Positions 60,901 to 64,000 of a stretch of 64,000 bases of DNA are shown here, piece by piece. Position 1 is the first letter of the stretch, and each line of letters begins with the position of its first letter. The DNA lies in NCBI GenBank assembly GCA_034509495.1, contig CM067503.1, positions 24,428,316-24,492,315 on the forward strand, in the 5' to 3' direction. Below the pieces are notes generated by a model, which saw nothing but the letters and a program-made list of their open reading frames with translations, searched no databases and was not told where the DNA came from. The position numbers were made by a program, and so were the translations under genes. This DNA is from Acestrorhynchus altus (Eukaryota > Chordata > Actinopteri > Characiformes > Acestrorhynchidae).

Positions 60901-61209
60901 GTATGCTGCAATTACTAACTTTACTGATGTTCATTCCTTACTAACTTACTGTAATATACTTTACATGCACACTTACTTACTCAATTAATCTGTTAACTTG
61001 CATACTTTACCTACTAAATATTTTAATTTGTATATACTAACTTTATCACATACATCATCTACTGAGACTTGTTTACTTTACTTTCTTTACTTACAGACAT
61101 ACATTTATTGACTATATTTACACGTGTTATTTATGTAGTTTGTTTATATGTTTATCACTTAATTGTTTACTCACTTTGTTTATTGGCTTTAATTTATTTC
61201 AGTACCATA

Positions 61210-61836
61210 CAGTAGTAGTCCATCTGTTTCTCTACATATTTTGTTATCCCCAGGACCACCACAGAGCAGGTATTATGAGGGTTTTGGGTCATTCTCAGCA
61301 CTGCAGTGACACTGATATGGTGGTGGTGTGTTAGTGTGTTGTTGCACTGTCAGACACAGCACTGCTTCTGAAATGTTTAAACACTCTGTTAGACACTTTA
61401 ACTTAGTTGTTCCACCTTGTAAAGCTCACCAGTTTCTGCACAATTTGTGTTGGTCATACTCTAATCCTTCATCAGTGCTCATTGGACATTGTTGGATGGA
61501 TATTTCTGGTTGGTGGACTATTCTCAGTCCTCACAATAAGGGGTTTAAATACTCTTGCACCACTGCTGGGTCTGATCTTCTCATATCTGTGCAACACACA
61601 CAAACACACCACCACCATGTCACTGTAGTGCTGAGAATGACCTACCACCCACATGAAACCTGCACTGTGGTGGTCCTGTGGGGTCCTATCCATTGAAGAT
61701 CAGGGTGAAAGGAGGCTAAAAAAGTATGCTGAGGAACAGATGGACAACAGTCTGTAATTATAAAACTACAAAGTGCTCCTGTATAGTAAGAGGAGCTGAT
61801 AAAATGAACAGTGAGTGTAGAAAAAAGGAGGTGGTC
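61210..61836. mobile_element. Palindromic miniature element (copy 2, both arms)
   Basis: The arms at about 61216-61348 and 61589-61748 are inverse complements, sharing 'ggaccaccacag(a/t)gcagg', 'tcattctcagcact', 'tggtggtggtgtgtt' and 'gtccatctgtt'. The right side extends to 'ggagctgataaaatgaacag'; the matching left extension is missing. No transposase frame is present. It lies inside the inferred SBSPON 5' intron. Relatives are at 29150 and 63595. Confidence 0.8.
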
Positions 61837-61893
61837 ATCAGTGTATGTTACTATTTACTTACATGAGTGTGTAATGATGTTTTTTTTCTGCAG

Positions 61894-62018
61894 AAATTCC
61901 AGAGTCCAGCAGGAAATCCCACACGTGCCTGGACTCCCAGTAACCTGCAGAACTGGATATGTTGGAGTGTGTGTATGGGAAACAAGACACAGCACAGAAC
62001 TCTAATTTTCTGGCCGTT
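61894..62018 (+). other. SBSPON: SBSPON 5' untranslated part of the first coding exon
   Basis: It begins after the acceptor 'tttttttctgcag'. It contains an in-frame upstream ATG at 61959, with no stop between it and the chosen start at 62019. Confidence 0.6.
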
Positions 62019-62244
62019 ATGGGTCTGACAGTTGTGATCTGTAGGGCGTCTGTGCTGCTTGCTGCTGTCTTTGGACTGTTTCACTCCGTAGACGGGGGGT
62101 GTTCAGGGCAGTGCTGCCCAGGGATGGACCTGAGCTGCTCTTCTCTGGACTGGAGAAGTGACCGTGTGTATGGGACATGCTACTGTGATGAGAGCTGTGT
62201 GAGGTCTAAAGACTGCTGCTTTGATTACCCAGCTGAATGCTCAG
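62019..62244 (+). CDS. SBSPON: Somatomedin-B and thrombospondin type-1 domain protein, first coding exon (gene continues beyond window)
   Basis: SBSPON is a secreted extracellular-matrix protein with one somatomedin-B domain followed by a thrombospondin type-1 repeat. This exon encodes a signal peptide (about residues 1-26, MGLTVVICRASVLLAAVFGL then FHSVDG) and the cysteine-rich somatomedin-B domain, with CSGQCCPGMDLSC, then RVYGTCYCDESC and DCCFDYPAEC. Ten cysteines are visible; human SBSPON as I recall has the same spacing (RVYGTCFCD, GDCCFDY). The exon ends in phase 1 at donor 'gtaagagg', typical of extracellular modules. The start at 62019 was preferred to the in-frame ATG at 61959 because it gives a cleaner signal peptide and has G at +4. 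The thrombospondin exon was not found before 64000. Confidence 0.9.
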
Positions 62245-62751
62245 GTAAGAGGAAATCACCTGGACCAGAGGAGCTCAGACCATGTCCTTTGGATATCCCA
62301 CCCTGCAGAGTTCAGATCCAGCACACCTGGCTCTGATATGCAAACGTCCCTGAAAGCTTACATTACCTTGATCAGGTGTTGTAGATTAGGCGTGGATCAT
62401 CACTCTGTACAGTGGGAGTCTAAGAACAAGAACAAGCCCCTCTAAATAAAATTCTTATGACGAGAGTGGAGGAGGTCAATACCTTGATGCAATATGTCAT
62501 ATTTGCTCACATTTTTGAGAAAATGGACTAGATTTGGGAGAAAATAATTTTGATTTTAATTTTTTTGGTGGTAAAGTTGAAAACCAAGAGGAGAAAAAAT
62601 GAACACAGCATGCAGCTATTTACACTAGAAGTCTGTAGTAGGAACTGCACTTTTATTTTTGTTTTTATATAATGGATTTATTTATCTATTTTAGAAATGC
62701 TGCATATTTACTTTAAATAAAATTTATTTAAAGAAGAAACCGAAAACCTTC

Positions 62752-63177
62752 TTAAAGGAAATGTGAACAATTCTAGAAAATGACTGTTCAACTTCAGTAC
62801 TCCTTCAGAAGCTCCACCCTCCAAATTCATGCATGTAGATTTTCAAGACCAAAAGAAAATGTTTGATGGTCTGACCTTTTCCTCTTCAGTAGTTTCTCCG
62901 CCATTTCTACTTGTGTGTACATGGTCATGGCGTTTTCTTCCACATGGTCACATCCCTACTTTTCCACATGTACACAAGCAGGAACAGCACCTGCTGGAAT
63001 AGTCGGGCCAAGACACTTTTATTTTTTCCCGTTTACATGCCAAGGCTGAGTATGAACACTAGACTCTTTCCAGTGTGCAAACAGACTGGAGAGCTAGTGG
63101 TGAGGTGGTGAGGAAACATAGATTTTCCAGATTTTACAAAAAGTGTCATAAATTGAACTTGTGCACATTTCCTTTAA
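62752..63177. mobile_element. Miniature inverted-repeat element with TTAAAGG ends (copy 2)
   Basis: The left end TTAAAGGAAATGTG and right end CACATTTCCTTTAA are perfect inverse complements over 14 bases. The interior shares blocks with 4809-5323. The length is 426 bp with no coding frame. Confidence 0.75.
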
Positions 63178-63284
63178 TGAAACTCAGTGTAAGCTGATCA
63201 TTTTGGATATACAAAAATCTTCAGAAGCAGGAGCTCAAACTCTGCTCAAACTCCTCAAAGGCCCTGTTTCCAGCTGATCAAATA

Positions 63285-63420
63285 AACATTTTTACAACTT
63301 GTGCTATTACAGACCAGCTTTACCTTGGGAGGAACCAGGCTCACAAGGGGGGACCCATCCTCCTCTGGTCAAAATACTTATACACAGTGATCCTAATTGT
63401 GGCTTTACATAAAAGACTGA
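63285..63420 (+). repeat. Dispersed teleost repeat fragment
   Basis: 'accttgggaggaaccaggct' and 'cctcctctggtcaaa' followed by 'acttatacaca' match the repeat at 52435. Confidence 0.6.
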
Positions 63421-63594
63421 AAAGTCATGCTTAATAATCTGTTGAAATCCTTTACAGCATGCATTTCCCAAATTCATTATTTATGGACTAGACACCCGTC
63501 CGCACCGCTGCACTGTTACAGCCCACTGGATGACATAAAAGTAAATATTCTGGGATTAACATGAGACTGAAGCAGTGCAACTAACAGCATGCAA

Positions 63595-64000
63595 ACTCAC
63601 TGACCATTTTACTGGAAACACCACAACTACCAAACAACGGTGCTCTCTGTGTATAGTTACAGAATCTAACTCATCTATTATTGTACAGTTTATCAGCCCT
63701 TTTAACAAACCACCACAGGAGCACTTCTGACCATATAGTATTTATGGGTGTTCTGTTTTCAGCATAGCAGTGACACTGACATTGTGATATTCATCGTAGT
63801 ATGTGAGGCACACCTTTATGAGTATATCAGGCACAGTTGTTTTGGTGGAGTTTTTACTTACCAGTGTCACTGCAAGGTTGAGTGTGGGTCCACCAACTAA
63901 AAATGTCCATACAAAAGCAGAAACTGACCACAAATGAAGGGCCAGAAGTTGGGTAAAACAGAGTGAATACACTTTTAACTGTACAATTAGCAAGAGTGAA
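63595..64000. mobile_element. Worn palindromic miniature element (copy 3, runs off the edge)
   Basis: It resembles the family at 61210: 'agcatagcagtgacactgac' in place of 'agcactgcagtgacactgat', plus 'aaccaccacaggagca', 'tcatctattattg' and 'ccaccaactaaaaatgtcca'. It is more diverged than the other copies. Confidence 0.5.

Larger units (their letters stand above)
62245..64000 (+). other. SBSPON: SBSPON intron (partial at right edge)
   Basis: No further exon was recognised. It contains a miniature element (62752-63177), a dispersed repeat (63285-63420) and a worn palindromic element (63595-64000). Confidence 0.7.

Noticed and set aside
62245..64000. Search for the SBSPON thrombospondin type-1 exon
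   Set aside because: No WSxW-type sequence with an acceptor in phase 1 was found; the exon is presumed to lie beyond the right edge.

Overview
The window is nuclear DNA from a ray-finned fish, probably an otophysan (characin/catfish-like) teleost. The evidence is long AT-rich non-coding stretches, very many (CA)n, (GA)n and tetranucleotide microsatellites, several families of decayed Tc1-like and miniature transposons, and vertebrate genes split into short exons with GT-AG introns. No prokaryotic gene, CRISPR array or complete autonomous transposon was found. The organism call is inference. Four vertebrate genes were assembled by hand from splice sites, because most of their exons are too short to stand out as open frames. 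Layout, left to right: (1) 1-17849, the 3' end of STAU2 on the + strand: a very long intron, the last two coding exons (15852-15940 and 17756-17849), then a 3'UTR. (2) About 18300-30000, an intergenic region between convergent genes, holding Tc1-like relics and a nested short retroposon with a 16-bp target duplication. (3) 31846-46119, a complete six-exon RDH10 (retinol dehydrogenase 10) on the - strand, 336 codons plus stop, with a CpG-rich first exon and promoter. (4) 49688-54757, a complete seven-exon gene on the + strand whose 230-residue product resembles the human uncharacterised protein C8orf89. All seven exons join in phase. (5) About 60790 to beyond the right edge, the 5' end of SBSPON on the + strand: a probable untranslated first exon and the signal-peptide plus somatomedin-B exon (62019-62244). 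The order and orientation (STAU2 > ... < RDH10, C8orf89 >, SBSPON >) match, as I recall it, the human 8q21 block read in reverse, except that RPL7, which lies beside RDH10 in human, was not seen. The genes have unrelated roles: RNA transport (STAU2), retinoid metabolism (RDH10), a probable testis or cilium-associated protein (C8orf89-like, inferred), and a secreted matrix protein (SBSPON). They form a conserved syntenic block rather than one pathway. The points most worth a second look are the intact C8orf89-like gene, a glutamate replacing a glycine in the cofactor-binding motif of RDH10, microsatellites that sit directly against splice sites in three genes, a long (GA)n/(CT)n inverted pair just upstream of SBSPON, a 70-bp satellite with single monomers elsewhere in the window, and two related miniature elements with TTAAAGG ends.
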